64,000 bases of DNA from Streptomyces sp. NBC_00663 (GTDB taxonomy: Bacteria > Actinomycetota > Actinomycetes > Streptomycetales > Streptomycetaceae). Position 1 is the first letter of the stretch; every line of letters starts with the position of its first letter. This document shows positions 39,332 to 47,694 of this stretch, piece after piece. Below the pieces are notes generated by a model. The model ran no database searches. It had not been told where the DNA came from and saw only the letters and a list, made by a program, of their open reading frames with translations. The stretch lies in the NCBI RefSeq assembly GCF_036226885.1, contig NZ_CP109027.1, forward strand, positions 5,580,001-5,644,000, given 5' to 3'. A program made the position numbers and the translations under genes.

Positions 39332-41101
39332 ATGACCCAGCCGCCCGGTTTTGGAGCACCGCAGGACCCGCCGCCGCAGGGCGGTTTCGGCGCGCCGCCG
39401 CCTCCCGCGGGACCGCCGCAGACGCCGCCGCCTCCGCAGGGGCCGCCGCAGCCCGGTTACGGCTATCCCCAGAAGGTCGACCAGCCCGGCCCGTACGGCC
39501 AGCCGCCGCAGCAGCCCGGTCCCTACGCTCAGCCGCAGCAGCCCGGCCCTTACGCCCAGCCCGGCCCCTACAACCAGCCGCAGCAGCCGGGTCCGTACGG
39601 CCAGCCCGGTTACGGCTACCCGCCCCAGCCGCAGTACCCCGGTGGCCCCGGCACCCCGCCCCCGCCCGGCTCGCGCAACCCCTTCAAGGGCAAGCCGGCC
39701 CTCGTCATCGCGGCGGCGGTCGCCGGACTCCTCGTCGTCGGCGGCACGGTGTGGGCGGTCAGCGGCGGGGACGACGACCCGAAGAAGCCGGTGGCCGAGG
39801 AGAGCGGCAGCGCCAAGCCCTCCGCGTCCGACGACCCGGTCAACCCCGGTGACGGCGACGGTGGCGGCGGCAAGGACCAGGAGGACCTCAACGAGGGCCG
39901 CCAGGCGGGCGAGTCGAAGGTGCTCTGGTACAAGACCGCGCCGGACGCTCCCGGTTCGGGGGCCGACGCCCCCGGCATGTGGATCACCGACAAGACCGCG
40001 GTGAAGGCGGCGTACAAGCAGCTCTTCGGCTACCAGGTCAGTGACGGCACCCCCGCCTGGGACCCGATCACCTTCGACCAGAAGATCTGCTCGGTCACCC
40101 CGCAGAAGACCGCCGCCAACAAGATCGTCGTCGCCTACATGAGCGGCAGCAGCGACCGCGCGGAGTGCAACAAGCTCCAGGAGGTCGACCTCGACACCGG
40201 CGCCAAGGGCTGGACCGGGGAGGTCGCCGACGGCGAACTGTTCGACTCCACGCTCCAGATCGAGCTGACCATCACCGGCAGGACGCTGATGGTGGGCCGC
40301 TCGATGTCCGGCACCGCCCTCGACGTCACGACCGGCAAGAAGCTGTTCGACAAGAAGAAGTACGGCGACGCCTGCTTCCCGAGCGCGTTCGCCGGCGGCT
40401 CCAAGCTGATCGCCGTCTCCTCCTGCGACGCCTCCGGGGCGAACGAGCACGACGAGGTGCAGGAGCTGGACCCGACGACCGGCAAGGTCAAGTGGACCCA
40501 GAAGTTCGACAAGGGCTGGCGGGTCGCGCGCGCCTACTCCATCGACCCGCTCGTCATCTACAGCACCAACGAGGACAAGAACGCCTGGAACATCTCCACG
40601 TTCACCTCGGGCGGCAAGTTCCGCTCCCAGGTCGGCTTCGACGAGGACTTCGATCCCGCCTGCGACTGGGCGATCTTCGCCCGTGACCTGACGGGCTGCA
40701 CCGGCACGGCCGCCGACGCCGACACGCTCTACCTGCCGACCAAGGCGACGACGGGCGCGAACGAGATCGTGGCGATCAACCTCTCCACCGGCAAGGAGAA
40801 GTGGCGCGTGAAGTCCCCGGCGGACGAGTCGATGCTGCCGCTGAAGATCGAGAACGGCAAGCTCATCGCGTACGTCGCACCGTCGTACGACGCGGGCGGC
40901 CAGGTGGTGTCCATCGCGACGACCGGCTCGGAACACAAGCCGGCGAAGCTGCTCCAGAACCCGGCGTCCGCCGCCGACGTCGAGGACGGCTTCTACTCCA
41001 AGGCCGTCGACTGGGTCGGCGGACGCTTCTATCTCTCGACCACCCGGCTGAACGGCGACGACGACGCGCAGGAGAAGTTGATGCTCGCCTACGGCAAGTA
41101 G
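39332..41101 (+). CDS. Membrane-anchored PQQ-like beta-propeller protein with disordered N-terminus
   Basis: A 589-residue protein. Residues 1-110 are a Pro/Gln/Gly/Tyr-rich tail built on repeats such as QQPGPYAQPQQPGPYAQPG. Then comes one membrane helix (ALVIAAAVAGLLVVGGTVWA), an acidic linker, and an external domain with PQQ-like beta-propeller blades: VDLDTGAKGWTGEV, LDVTTGKKLFDKK, LDPTTGKVKWTQ and INLSTGKEKWRV. Such propellers bind partners rather than PQQ. The ATG at 39332 has GAGGGGGAA 7 nt upstream; an in-frame ATG at 39314 is inside that region. It is a tandem paralogue of the next gene. The function is unknown; a scaffold or sensor role is possible. Confidence 0.85.
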   Translation: MTQPPGFGAPQDPPPQGGFGAPPPPAGPPQTPPPPQGPPQPGYGYPQKVDQPGPYGQPPQQPGPYAQPQQPGPYAQPGPYNQPQQPGPYGQPGYGYPPQPQYPGGPGTPPPPGSRNPFKGKPALVIAAAVAGLLVVGGTVWAVSGGDDDPKKPVAEESGSAKPSASDDPVNPGDGDGGGGKDQEDLNEGRQAGESKVLWYKTAPDAPGSGADAPGMWITDKTAVKAAYKQLFGYQVSDGTPAWDPITFDQKICSVTPQKTAANKIVVAYMSGSSDRAECNKLQEVDLDTGAKGWTGEVADGELFDSTLQIELTITGRTLMVGRSMSGTALDVTTGKKLFDKKKYGDACFPSAFAGGSKLIAVSSCDASGANEHDEVQELDPTTGKVKWTQKFDKGWRVARAYSIDPLVIYSTNEDKNAWNISTFTSGGKFRSQVGFDEDFDPACDWAIFARDLTGCTGTAADADTLYLPTKATTGANEIVAINLSTGKEKWRVKSPADESMLPLKIENGKLIAYVAPSYDAGGQVVSIATTGSEHKPAKLLQNPASAADVEDGFYSKAVDWVGGRFYLSTTRLNGDDDAQEKLMLAYGK

Positions 41102-41177
41102 CGCGCCCTGCCCGCCACGGCAGGCAGCCCTCCCGCCCTTCGTCCGCTTCCGTCCCCGCTTCCCGAGGTGCTCCGTC

Positions 41178-43013
41178 ATGACCCAGCCGCCGCCCCCGCC
41201 GAACCAGCCCCCGCCCGGGGGAGGCTTCGGCCCGCCCCAGGACCAGCCCCCGCAGCCACAGCCCGGCTACGGATACCCGCAGGCTCCGCAGACGCCGCCG
41301 CCCCCGCTCCCGCAGGGCCCGCCGACGCCCCCGGCCGGTCCGGGCTACGGCTACCCGCAACAGCCCCAGCCGCAACAGCCGTACGGCCAGCCGCCCACCC
41401 CGGCGCCGAACCCGTACGGACAGCCGCAGCCCGACACCTACGGGCAGCAGCCCGGCGGCTACGGCCAGCCGCAGCCGAACCCCTATGGCCAGCAGCCCGG
41501 TTACGGCTACCAGCAGCCCACCGTGCCGATGCAGCCGCAGGCCGCGCAGCCGGCCGGCGGACGGAAGCTCAACTCGCAGCTGACGATCATCATCGCGGCG
41601 GTCGTCGCGATCGCGCTGATCGTCGGCGGCGGCCTCTGGTACGCGGGCTCCTCCGGTGACGACGGCAAGAAGGACACCGCGGGCAGCGGCGGCGCCACCG
41701 GCGGCGGCGACGAGAAGGGCGGCACCGGCGGCACCAGCAGCAAGGGTGACGAGAAGGTCCCGGCGAACACCGCCGCCTCCGTCCTCTTCCAGGTCCCGCA
41801 GCCCGAGGTCAAGGTCGACACCACCTACACCGTCAACGGCTCCTGGCTGACCGACACCGTGTACGCCAAGAGCGGCATCGCCGAGATCGTCGGCTACGAC
41901 CCCGACAAGGGCACCGAGAAGTGGACGATCAAGTTGCCCGGCCCGGTGTGCCAGGCCAGCCGTCAGATGACCGACAAGCATCTGACGGCCATCGCCTACG
42001 AGCCCGCGATGCCGACCAAGGAGGAACCGACGGCCGGATGCAGCCAGGTCGCGGCGATCGACCTGGACGCGGGCACGAAGCTGTGGACGAAGACCGCCAA
42101 GGCCGGTGACCGGCTGATCCCCTGGGACAACGTCACCGTCAGCGCGAACACCGTCGCCACCGGCTCCACCAGCGGCGGCGCCGCCTGGGACATCACCACC
42201 GGCAAGTCCCTGTGGAGCCCGAAGCCGACCGACAGCTGCTACGACGCGGGTTACGGCGGCGGCGCGAAGCTGGTCGCGGTCCGCAAGTGCGGTGACTACG
42301 ACGCGCGCCAGCTGCACATCCAGACCATCGACCCGGCGTCCGGCAAGGTGATCTCCGAGTACAAGATGTCGCAGGGCATCGAGTACGCGAGCATCGTCTC
42401 CACCGACCCGCTGGTCGTCGCCGCCGAGGTCGGGGAGGACGCGGGTGCCAGCGGCATCTCCGACGTCTTCTCCATCGACAACAGGACCGGCAAGCTGCGC
42501 ACCCGTATCGCCCTCCCGGGCGACGAGTACGCGGCCCGTTGCGACGGCATCTACCGGCCCGAGTACTGCTTCCAGATCGCCGTCGGCAACGACCGGGTGT
42601 ACGTGCCGACGGAGGAGCACCAGGGGACCGGCAGCGACTACAGCCGGACCAACGAGATCATCGCCTTCGACCTGGCCACGGGGAAGCAGACCGGCCAGCG
42701 CGCGGACGCCGGCGACGGCTACACGATCAGCCCGCTGCGCATGGACGGCGGCAACCTGATCGCGTACAAGCGTCCCCCGTACGACAAGGGCGGCCAGATC
42801 GTCAGCATCGACGGCGGCACCTTCAAGGAGACCAAGCTCCTGGAGAACCCGGCGACGGAGGCGGTGCGCGACGTGGAGACGAGCATGCTCCCCGACTCCT
42901 CCGAGCTGATCTACCACGACGGCCGGCTGTTCATGTCGGAGGTCTACGCGAGCGATTTCGGCAGCAGTTCGGGCGAGAAGGAGTATCTGGCGATCGCTTT
43001 CGGCGCGAAGTGA
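41178..43013 (+). CDS. Membrane-anchored PQQ-like beta-propeller protein, tandem paralogue
   Basis: A 611-residue protein with the same plan as its neighbour. A cytosolic tail of about 130 residues is rich in Pro, Gln, Gly and Tyr (PYGQPQPDTYGQQPGGYGQP), followed by one helix (LTIIIAAVVAIALIVGGGLW), a Gly/Ser/Lys linker and a propeller domain with blades such as YDPDKGTEKWTIK, IDLDAGTKLWTK, WDITTGKSLW and IDNRTGKLRTRI. Cysteines in VCQASRQMTD, CYDAGYGGG and VRKCGDYD suggest extracellular disulfides. AGGTG precedes the ATG. The start lies 76 nt after the previous stop, so the pair is probably one transcript. A hairpin terminator follows. Confidence 0.85.
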   Translation: MTQPPPPPNQPPPGGGFGPPQDQPPQPQPGYGYPQAPQTPPPPLPQGPPTPPAGPGYGYPQQPQPQQPYGQPPTPAPNPYGQPQPDTYGQQPGGYGQPQPNPYGQQPGYGYQQPTVPMQPQAAQPAGGRKLNSQLTIIIAAVVAIALIVGGGLWYAGSSGDDGKKDTAGSGGATGGGDEKGGTGGTSSKGDEKVPANTAASVLFQVPQPEVKVDTTYTVNGSWLTDTVYAKSGIAEIVGYDPDKGTEKWTIKLPGPVCQASRQMTDKHLTAIAYEPAMPTKEEPTAGCSQVAAIDLDAGTKLWTKTAKAGDRLIPWDNVTVSANTVATGSTSGGAAWDITTGKSLWSPKPTDSCYDAGYGGGAKLVAVRKCGDYDARQLHIQTIDPASGKVISEYKMSQGIEYASIVSTDPLVVAAEVGEDAGASGISDVFSIDNRTGKLRTRIALPGDEYAARCDGIYRPEYCFQIAVGNDRVYVPTEEHQGTGSDYSRTNEIIAFDLATGKQTGQRADAGDGYTISPLRMDGGNLIAYKRPPYDKGGQIVSIDGGTFKETKLLENPATEAVRDVETSMLPDSSELIYHDGRLFMSEVYASDFGSSSGEKEYLAIAFGAK

Positions 43014-43030
43014 TCGCGTAACCGCCTCCA

Positions 43031-43068
43031 CGCACTGCCCCGTCCCTGCTCAGGAGCGGGGCAGTGCG
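43031..43068 (+). terminator. Terminator after the beta-propeller pair
   Basis: CGCACTGCCCCG pairs perfectly with CGGGGCAGTGCG, a 12-bp stem with a 14-nt loop. Confidence 0.8.
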
Positions 43069-43236
43069 CGTACCACCCATCAATCTCGAATGACGGAAAT
43101 TCCGTCGATCCGGGGCACTTCTCACCAGTAGGGGGAGCGCAACGTCGAACAAGCGTGTAGCTTCCGGGGGCATGAAGGGCGGGGGAGCCGGGAGGGGGCT
43201 CCTGTCCGTGCGGAGGGGGGACTGGGGGGTTGCTCG

Positions 43237-43941
43237 ATGGGAGTGCGGCTCATGGTGGTCGACGACCACCGACTGCTGGCCGAGGCGTTGGCCTCGGCGT
43301 TGAAACTGCGGGGCCATCGGGTCCTCGCCGCGGCGGCACCGGCCGCGGGGGCGGCGGAGCTGGTGATCACCCGGGCGCCGGAGGTGTGCCTGCTGGGCAC
43401 GGCGACCCCGGCCGAGCCGGGCATCTTCGACCCGGTGGTCAAGATCAAGCGGGACCGTCCGCAGGTGGCGGTGCTGGTCCTCGGCCCGGTGCCGAACCCG
43501 CGCGGGATAGCCGCGGCCTTCGCCGCGGGCGCCTCGGGCTATGTACGGCACGACGAGCGCATCGAGGGTGTCGAGCGGGCGATCATGAAGGCGCGGGCGG
43601 GCGAGGCGGCGGTGGCACCTCAGCTGCTTCAGGGCGCCTTCAGTGAACTGCTCAACCCCGCCGCCCAGCCCGACGACGAGGGCCAGCGCCTGCTCCAGAT
43701 GCTGACGCCGAGGGAGGTCGAGGTCCTGGTCCGCGTCGCCGACGGCGAGGACACCCGCCTGATCGCGGCCGGCATGGGCATCGCCCCGTCCACGGCCCGT
43801 ACCCATGTGCAGCGGGTGCTGATGAAGCTGGGGGTGGGCTCGCGGCTGGAGGCGGCGGCATTGGCGGCGCGCACGGGGCTGCTGGAACGTGCGGGACCGG
43901 TGCCGCACGGGCTGCCGGAACCGGGGGCGGGGCCGGAATGA
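43237..43941 (+). CDS. LuxR-type response regulator with degenerate receiver
   Basis: A 234-residue NarL/FixJ-type protein. The receiver keeps the acidic pocket (MVVDDHRLLAEALASAL), but the phosphoacceptor position reads PEVCLLGTATP instead of PDVVLMDxRMP, so the aspartate is missing. The conserved Thr and Lys are also lost (LVLGPVPNP; YVRHDERI). The C-terminal LuxR helix-turn-helix is intact: LTPREVEVLVRVADGEDTRL, then STARTHVQRVLMKLGV. It should therefore bind DNA without phosphorylation control. A hairpin (43184-43202) lies in the leader, and TAGCTT at 43158 may be the -10. Its stop overlaps the next gene's start. No kinase gene is adjacent. Confidence 0.88.
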   Translation: MGVRLMVVDDHRLLAEALASALKLRGHRVLAAAAPAAGAAELVITRAPEVCLLGTATPAEPGIFDPVVKIKRDRPQVAVLVLGPVPNPRGIAAAFAAGASGYVRHDERIEGVERAIMKARAGEAAVAPQLLQGAFSELLNPAAQPDDEGQRLLQMLTPREVEVLVRVADGEDTRLIAAGMGIAPSTARTHVQRVLMKLGVGSRLEAAALAARTGLLERAGPVPHGLPEPGAGPE

Positions 43942-44438
43942 CCGTCAGCGTCTCCAGGCTGCGGGATCGGCGCTTCAACGGCTACTTGAAGGTGAGGCTC
44001 CCGCATCCGCTGGATGCCGAGGTGAAAGCCGTCGTCGTCGCGTACTGGGCAGGCTCGGCCGAGGGCAAAGAGGGCCTGCTCGAGGGCGTGGACGGCCGGG
44101 TCGCCGGTGTCCTGAACGCGTACGCCCAGCGGATGGCGTCGATCGCGGTGCGCACCGGGTCCGTGGACGATCTTCGGCGCGGGGTGGTCGCTGCGGCGCT
44201 GGCACACGGGCGCCTTGACGACTACCGCAACAGCTTGTTCGTCCTGTCCACCGTCCATGACAGCGCGTCTCTGATCGGTACTTCGCTCGGGAAGGTCCTC
44301 GACGGGCTGAAGGGTGTCCTGCCGCCTGCCGGGCTGGACACGCTGCGAACCTTCGACCGGCGCGACGAGCGGAGCAAGTCGCTGAAGGCGTTCGGACGCA
44401 GGAGGTCCGGCGCCGGGGACACCTTCCGCTACGTCTAG
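43938..44438 (+). CDS. Unknown protein coupled to the degenerate response regulator
   Basis: A 166-residue, mostly helical soluble protein beginning MTVSVSRLRDRRFNGYLKVR and ending RRSGAGDTFRYV. It has no cysteines, membrane helices or signal peptide. The middle holds VVAAALAHGRLDDYRNSLFV and VHDSASLIGTSLGKVLDGLK, which look like paired helices. The ATG overlaps the stop of the response regulator (ATGA), implying coupled translation and a shared role, for example as a partner that replaces phosphorylation as the control input. No family is recognised. A 15-bp terminator stem follows. Confidence 0.78.
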   Translation: MTVSVSRLRDRRFNGYLKVRLPHPLDAEVKAVVVAYWAGSAEGKEGLLEGVDGRVAGVLNAYAQRMASIAVRTGSVDDLRRGVVAAALAHGRLDDYRNSLFVLSTVHDSASLIGTSLGKVLDGLKGVLPPAGLDTLRTFDRRDERSKSLKAFGRRRSGAGDTFRYV

Positions 44439-44442
44439 CACC

Positions 44443-44485
44443 ACGCGACGGGGCCGGAGTCCCGCAGACCCCGGCCCCGTCGCGT
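44443..44485. terminator. Bidirectional terminator between convergent units
   Basis: ACGCGACGGGGCCGG and CCGGCCCCGTCGCGT form a perfect 15-bp stem around a 13-nt loop, between the unknown gene and the small membrane protein on the other strand. Confidence 0.85.
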
Positions 44486-44492
44486 CGCCGTC

Positions 44493-44813
44493 CTACTCGG
44501 TCGGCTTCTCCTCCGCCGTCACCGGAGGCACCGGCGGCGGGGTCGGGCGCAGCTTCAGCCACACCAGGAAGAAGATGCCGAGGAGCAGCATCCCGAGCCC
44601 GGTCCACAGGTTGATGTTGACGCCCTCCGCCTTGTCGAGGGTGGCGTCGGACGGGTTGATGCCGGCGATGGTGACGATGACCCCGTACAGGACGAACAGA
44701 CCGCCGATGATGCGGCGCAGGTCGAAGATGCGGGCGGCGGTGGCCGACTTGGCCTGGAGCTCGGCGACTTCCCGCTGGACGTCCTTCTCGGAATATCCGT
44801 GGTGGTCAGACAT
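44493..44813 (-). CDS. Small two-helix membrane protein
   Basis: A 106-residue protein with a charged helical N-terminus (HHGYSEKDVQREVAELQAKS), two membrane helices (IIGGLFVLYGVIVTIAGIN and LWTGLGMLLLGIFFLVWLKL) and a proline-rich end. It lies 21 nt downstream of the sodium/solute symporter on the same strand, so it is probably co-transcribed and may be an accessory subunit, as small proteins accompany other SSS transporters. AGAGA lies about 6 nt before the ATG. No named family is certain. Confidence 0.8.
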   Translation of the reverse strand: MSDHHGYSEKDVQREVAELQAKSATAARIFDLRRIIGGLFVLYGVIVTIAGINPSDATLDKAEGVNINLWTGLGMLLLGIFFLVWLKLRPTPPPVPPVTAEEKPTE

Positions 44814-44834
44814 GGTCTCTCAATCCTCCCGCGA

Positions 44835-46523
44835 TCAGAACGAGAACGGGATGTAGCAGGCGGCGGCCAGCACGATCGCGCCCCAGCCCAGCAGGGCCGG
44901 CCTGCGGTACCAGGCGTCGTCGCCCTCGGCGGGGGCCTCGGTCATACCGGGGGAGCGGGTGCCGTAGACCAGGCCCTGGAGCTCCTCGGCGGGCTTGGGC
45001 GCGGTGAACATCGACACCGCGAACATCACGACCGCGCCCGCGACGAAGCCGACGATCGCGGAGACGAAGTTGGCGCCCTGGTCGGAGGGGATGTCGATGA
45101 TGCCCTGCTTGTAGATCCAGAAGTAGTTCACCATCGCCGCGACCGTGCCGGCGAGCAGGCCCCAGAAGCCGGACTTCACCGACGCCCGCTTCCAGAACAT
45201 GCCGACGATGAAGACCACGAACATCGGCACGTTGAAGAAGGAGAACAGCGTCTGGAGGTAGCTCATGATGTTGGAGAAGGAGGAGGCGAGGAACGCCGTG
45301 CCCACCGAGGCCGCCACACCGATCACCGTGATCAGCCGGCCGAAGCGCACGTAGTACTCGTCCTCACGGCCGCGCTCCACGTACCGACCCCAGATGTCGT
45401 TGGTGAACACCGTGTTGAAGGACGACACGTTCGCCGCCATGCCCGCCATGAACGCGGCCAGCAGACCCGTCACCGCGATGCCCAGCACGCCGTTCGGCAG
45501 CAGCTGTTCCATGAGATAGGGGATGGCGTCGTTGTACTGGTAGCCCGAGTCGGGGGTGCCGAAGCCGGGGATCAGAGCGGCGGCGGTCAGGCCCGGGATC
45601 ATCACCAGGAAGACGATGAAGATCTTCGGGAACGCCGCGATCAGCGGCGTGCGCTGGGCGGCGCTCAGGTTCTTCGCCGACAGGGCGCGCTGGACCTCGG
45701 CGAAGTTCGTCGTCCAGTAGCCGAAGGAGAGGACGAAACCGAGGCCGAGCACGATCGTCAGCCAGTTCGCGCCCAGCGGGTTGTCCGAGCCGATGCCGGT
45801 ACCGCCCCAGGCCGTCGTGAAGTTCGCGCCGTGCTCCGCCGTCAGCTTGTCCGTCAGGCCGTCCCAGCCGCCGACCTTCTTCAGGCCAAGGACCACGATG
45901 GGGATGAGGGCCGCGAGGATCACGAAGAACTGAAGCACCTCGTTGTAGATCGCCGACGACAGTCCGCCGAGGGTGATGTACGCCAGCACGAACGCGCCCG
46001 CGACCACGATCGCCACCCACTGCGGCCAGCCCAGCAGCGCCTCGACGACGATCGCGAGGGCGTACAGGTTCACCCCGGCGATCAGGATCGCGGCGAAGGC
46101 GAACAGGGCCGAGCTGAGCAGGTGCGCCCATTTGTCGAAGCGCAGCAGCAGCATCTCGGGGACCGAGCGGACCTTGCTGCCGTAGTAGAAGGGCATCATC
46201 ACCAGGCCCAGGAAGACCATGGCCGGGATGGCGCCGATCCAGTACCAGTGCACGGTGTACGCGCCGTACTGGGCGCTGTTGGCGGCCATGCCCAGGATCT
46301 CGGTGGCGGCGAGGTTGGCCGAGATGAAGGCGAGGCCGGTGATCCAGGCGGGCAGTGAACGTCCGGAGAGGAAGAAGTCGAGGCTGGTCTTCACCGATCT
46401 GCGGGCGGCGAAGCCGATGCCGAGGACCACGACGAAGTAGATCGCCAGGATCGTGTAGTCGAGCCAGTTCGTGGGGAGTCGCAGCTCGGCCGCCAGATTT
46501 GTGACCTCTGTGGGGGTTTGCAT
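44835..46523 (-). CDS. Sodium/solute symporter, SGLT type, probably for galactose or glucose
   Basis: A 562-residue SSS-family transporter with about fourteen helices. The first reads DYTILAIYFVVVLGIGFAAR, and the SGLT-like start of the core is SLDFFLSGRSLPAWITGLAF, then SANLAATEILGMAANSAQYG. The large extramembrane loop holds FTTAWGGTGIGSDNPLGANW. It couples sugar uptake to sodium. Divergent orientation from galT with 109 nt between starts suggests galactose as substrate, which is inference. The ATG at 46523 follows a GGTTCAATTGCCCC sequence with no good ribosome-binding site. Confidence 0.9.
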   Translation of the reverse strand: MQTPTEVTNLAAELRLPTNWLDYTILAIYFVVVLGIGFAARRSVKTSLDFFLSGRSLPAWITGLAFISANLAATEILGMAANSAQYGAYTVHWYWIGAIPAMVFLGLVMMPFYYGSKVRSVPEMLLLRFDKWAHLLSSALFAFAAILIAGVNLYALAIVVEALLGWPQWVAIVVAGAFVLAYITLGGLSSAIYNEVLQFFVILAALIPIVVLGLKKVGGWDGLTDKLTAEHGANFTTAWGGTGIGSDNPLGANWLTIVLGLGFVLSFGYWTTNFAEVQRALSAKNLSAAQRTPLIAAFPKIFIVFLVMIPGLTAAALIPGFGTPDSGYQYNDAIPYLMEQLLPNGVLGIAVTGLLAAFMAGMAANVSSFNTVFTNDIWGRYVERGREDEYYVRFGRLITVIGVAASVGTAFLASSFSNIMSYLQTLFSFFNVPMFVVFIVGMFWKRASVKSGFWGLLAGTVAAMVNYFWIYKQGIIDIPSDQGANFVSAIVGFVAGAVVMFAVSMFTAPKPAEELQGLVYGTRSPGMTEAPAEGDDAWYRRPALLGWGAIVLAAACYIPFSF

Positions 46524-46554
46524 GGGGCAATTGAACCCTTCGGCTGGCGTTCTT

Positions 46555-46617
46555 TGTTTGATTCTGATGTTGACGCTGCTGTCGAGTTATGGTTACTTGT
46601 GTTTAGTTCTGTTTGAG
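46555..46617 (+). promoter_or_regulatory. Repeated TGTTTNNTTCTG boxes between the symporter and galT
   Basis: TGTTTGATTCTG (46555-46566) and TGTTTAGTTCTG (46600-46611) are near-identical direct repeats 45 nt apart, and a further TGTTTGAG follows at 46610. TTGACG at 46570 and TATGGT at 46588 are promoter-like but badly spaced. The gap is unusually A/T-rich. It corresponds to the galactose-inducible galP1 region known from S. lividans, where hexamer direct repeats act as operator. Confidence 0.55.
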
Positions 46618-46632
46618 TGAAGGAGTCCGGCG

Positions 46633-47694
46633 GTGAAGAAGACCTCGACCCGGCTGGCCGACGGTCGCGAGCTCATCTACTACGACCTGCGTGACGACAC
46701 CGTGCGGGACGCGGTCGACCGCCGTCCGCTGGAGCGGACCGTCACCACCTCCGAGGTCCGCCGCGACCCGCTCCTCGGCGACTCGGTGGCCATCGCCTCG
46801 CACCGGCAGGGCCGCACCTACCACCCGCCGGCGAACGAGTGCCCGCTGTGCCCCTCCGAGGGCGACCGGCTGAGCGAGATCCCGGACTCGTCGTACGACG
46901 CCGTCGTCTTCGAGAATCGTTTCCCCTCCCTGGCCGGCGACTCGGGCCGCTGCGAGGTCGTCTGCTTCACCTCCGACCACAACGCGTCCTTCGCCGACCT
47001 CACCGAGGAGCAGGCACGCCTGGTCCTGGAGGCGTGGACGGACCGGACGTCGGAGCTGTCGCATCTGCCCTCCGTGGAACAGGTGTTCTGCTTCGAGAAC
47101 CGCGGCGCCGAGATCGGGGTGACCCTCGGACATCCGCACGGGCAGATCTACGCGTACCCGTTCACCACGCCTCGCACCGCCCTGATGCTGCGCCAGGTGG
47201 CTCAGCACAAGGAGGCCACCGGCGGCGAGAACCTCTTCGACAGCGTGCTGGAGACCGAACTCGCCGGTGAGCGGGTCGTCCTGGAGAGTGAACACTGGGT
47301 CGCGTTCGTGCCGTACGCCGCGCACTGGCCCTACGAGGTCCACCTGTACCCGAGGCGCCGGGTGCCGGACCTGCTGGGCCTGGACGAGGACGCGCGCTCA
47401 GAATTCCCCCAGGTTTATCTGGAACTCTTGAGGCGCTTCGACCGGATCTTCGGCGAAGGTGAGCCCCTCACGCCGTACATCGCGGCCTGGCACCAGGCCC
47501 CGTTCGGCGCGCTGGAGGAGTTCGAGGGCGTCAGCCGTGACGATTTCGCGCTCCACCTCGAGCTTTTCACCATCCGCCGCACGCCCGGCAAGCTGAAGTT
47601 TCTCGCGGGTTCCGAGTCCGGCATGAACGTGTTCATCAACGACATCCGGCCGGAGGCCGCGGCCGAGCGACTGCGAGAGGTAGCGAGTTCATGA
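46633..47694 (+). CDS. galT: Galactose-1-phosphate uridylyltransferase
   Basis: A 353-residue HIT-superfamily enzyme of the Leloir pathway that swaps UMP from UDP-glucose to galactose-1-phosphate. The nucleophile histidine motif is LGHPHGQIYAYPF, and zinc-site cysteines lie in NECPLCPSEGDR. Other family blocks are VFENRFPSL, AHWPYEVHLYPRR and WHQAPFGA. The GTG at 46633 has AAGGAG 9 nt upstream. It is the first gene of the coupled galT-galE-galK operon: its stop overlaps the galE ATG. Confidence 0.95.
   Translation: MKKTSTRLADGRELIYYDLRDDTVRDAVDRRPLERTVTTSEVRRDPLLGDSVAIASHRQGRTYHPPANECPLCPSEGDRLSEIPDSSYDAVVFENRFPSLAGDSGRCEVVCFTSDHNASFADLTEEQARLVLEAWTDRTSELSHLPSVEQVFCFENRGAEIGVTLGHPHGQIYAYPFTTPRTALMLRQVAQHKEATGGENLFDSVLETELAGERVVLESEHWVAFVPYAAHWPYEVHLYPRRRVPDLLGLDEDARSEFPQVYLELLRRFDRIFGEGEPLTPYIAAWHQAPFGALEEFEGVSRDDFALHLELFTIRRTPGKLKFLAGSESGMNVFINDIRPEAAAERLREVASS

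Noticed and set aside
43172..43236. A leaderless small open frame starting at the ATG at 43172 after TAGCTT
   Set aside because: The spacing is 8 nt, the frame enters the response-regulator gene out of frame, and the peptide is Gly/Arg-rich. It is more likely the leader of the regulator mRNA.
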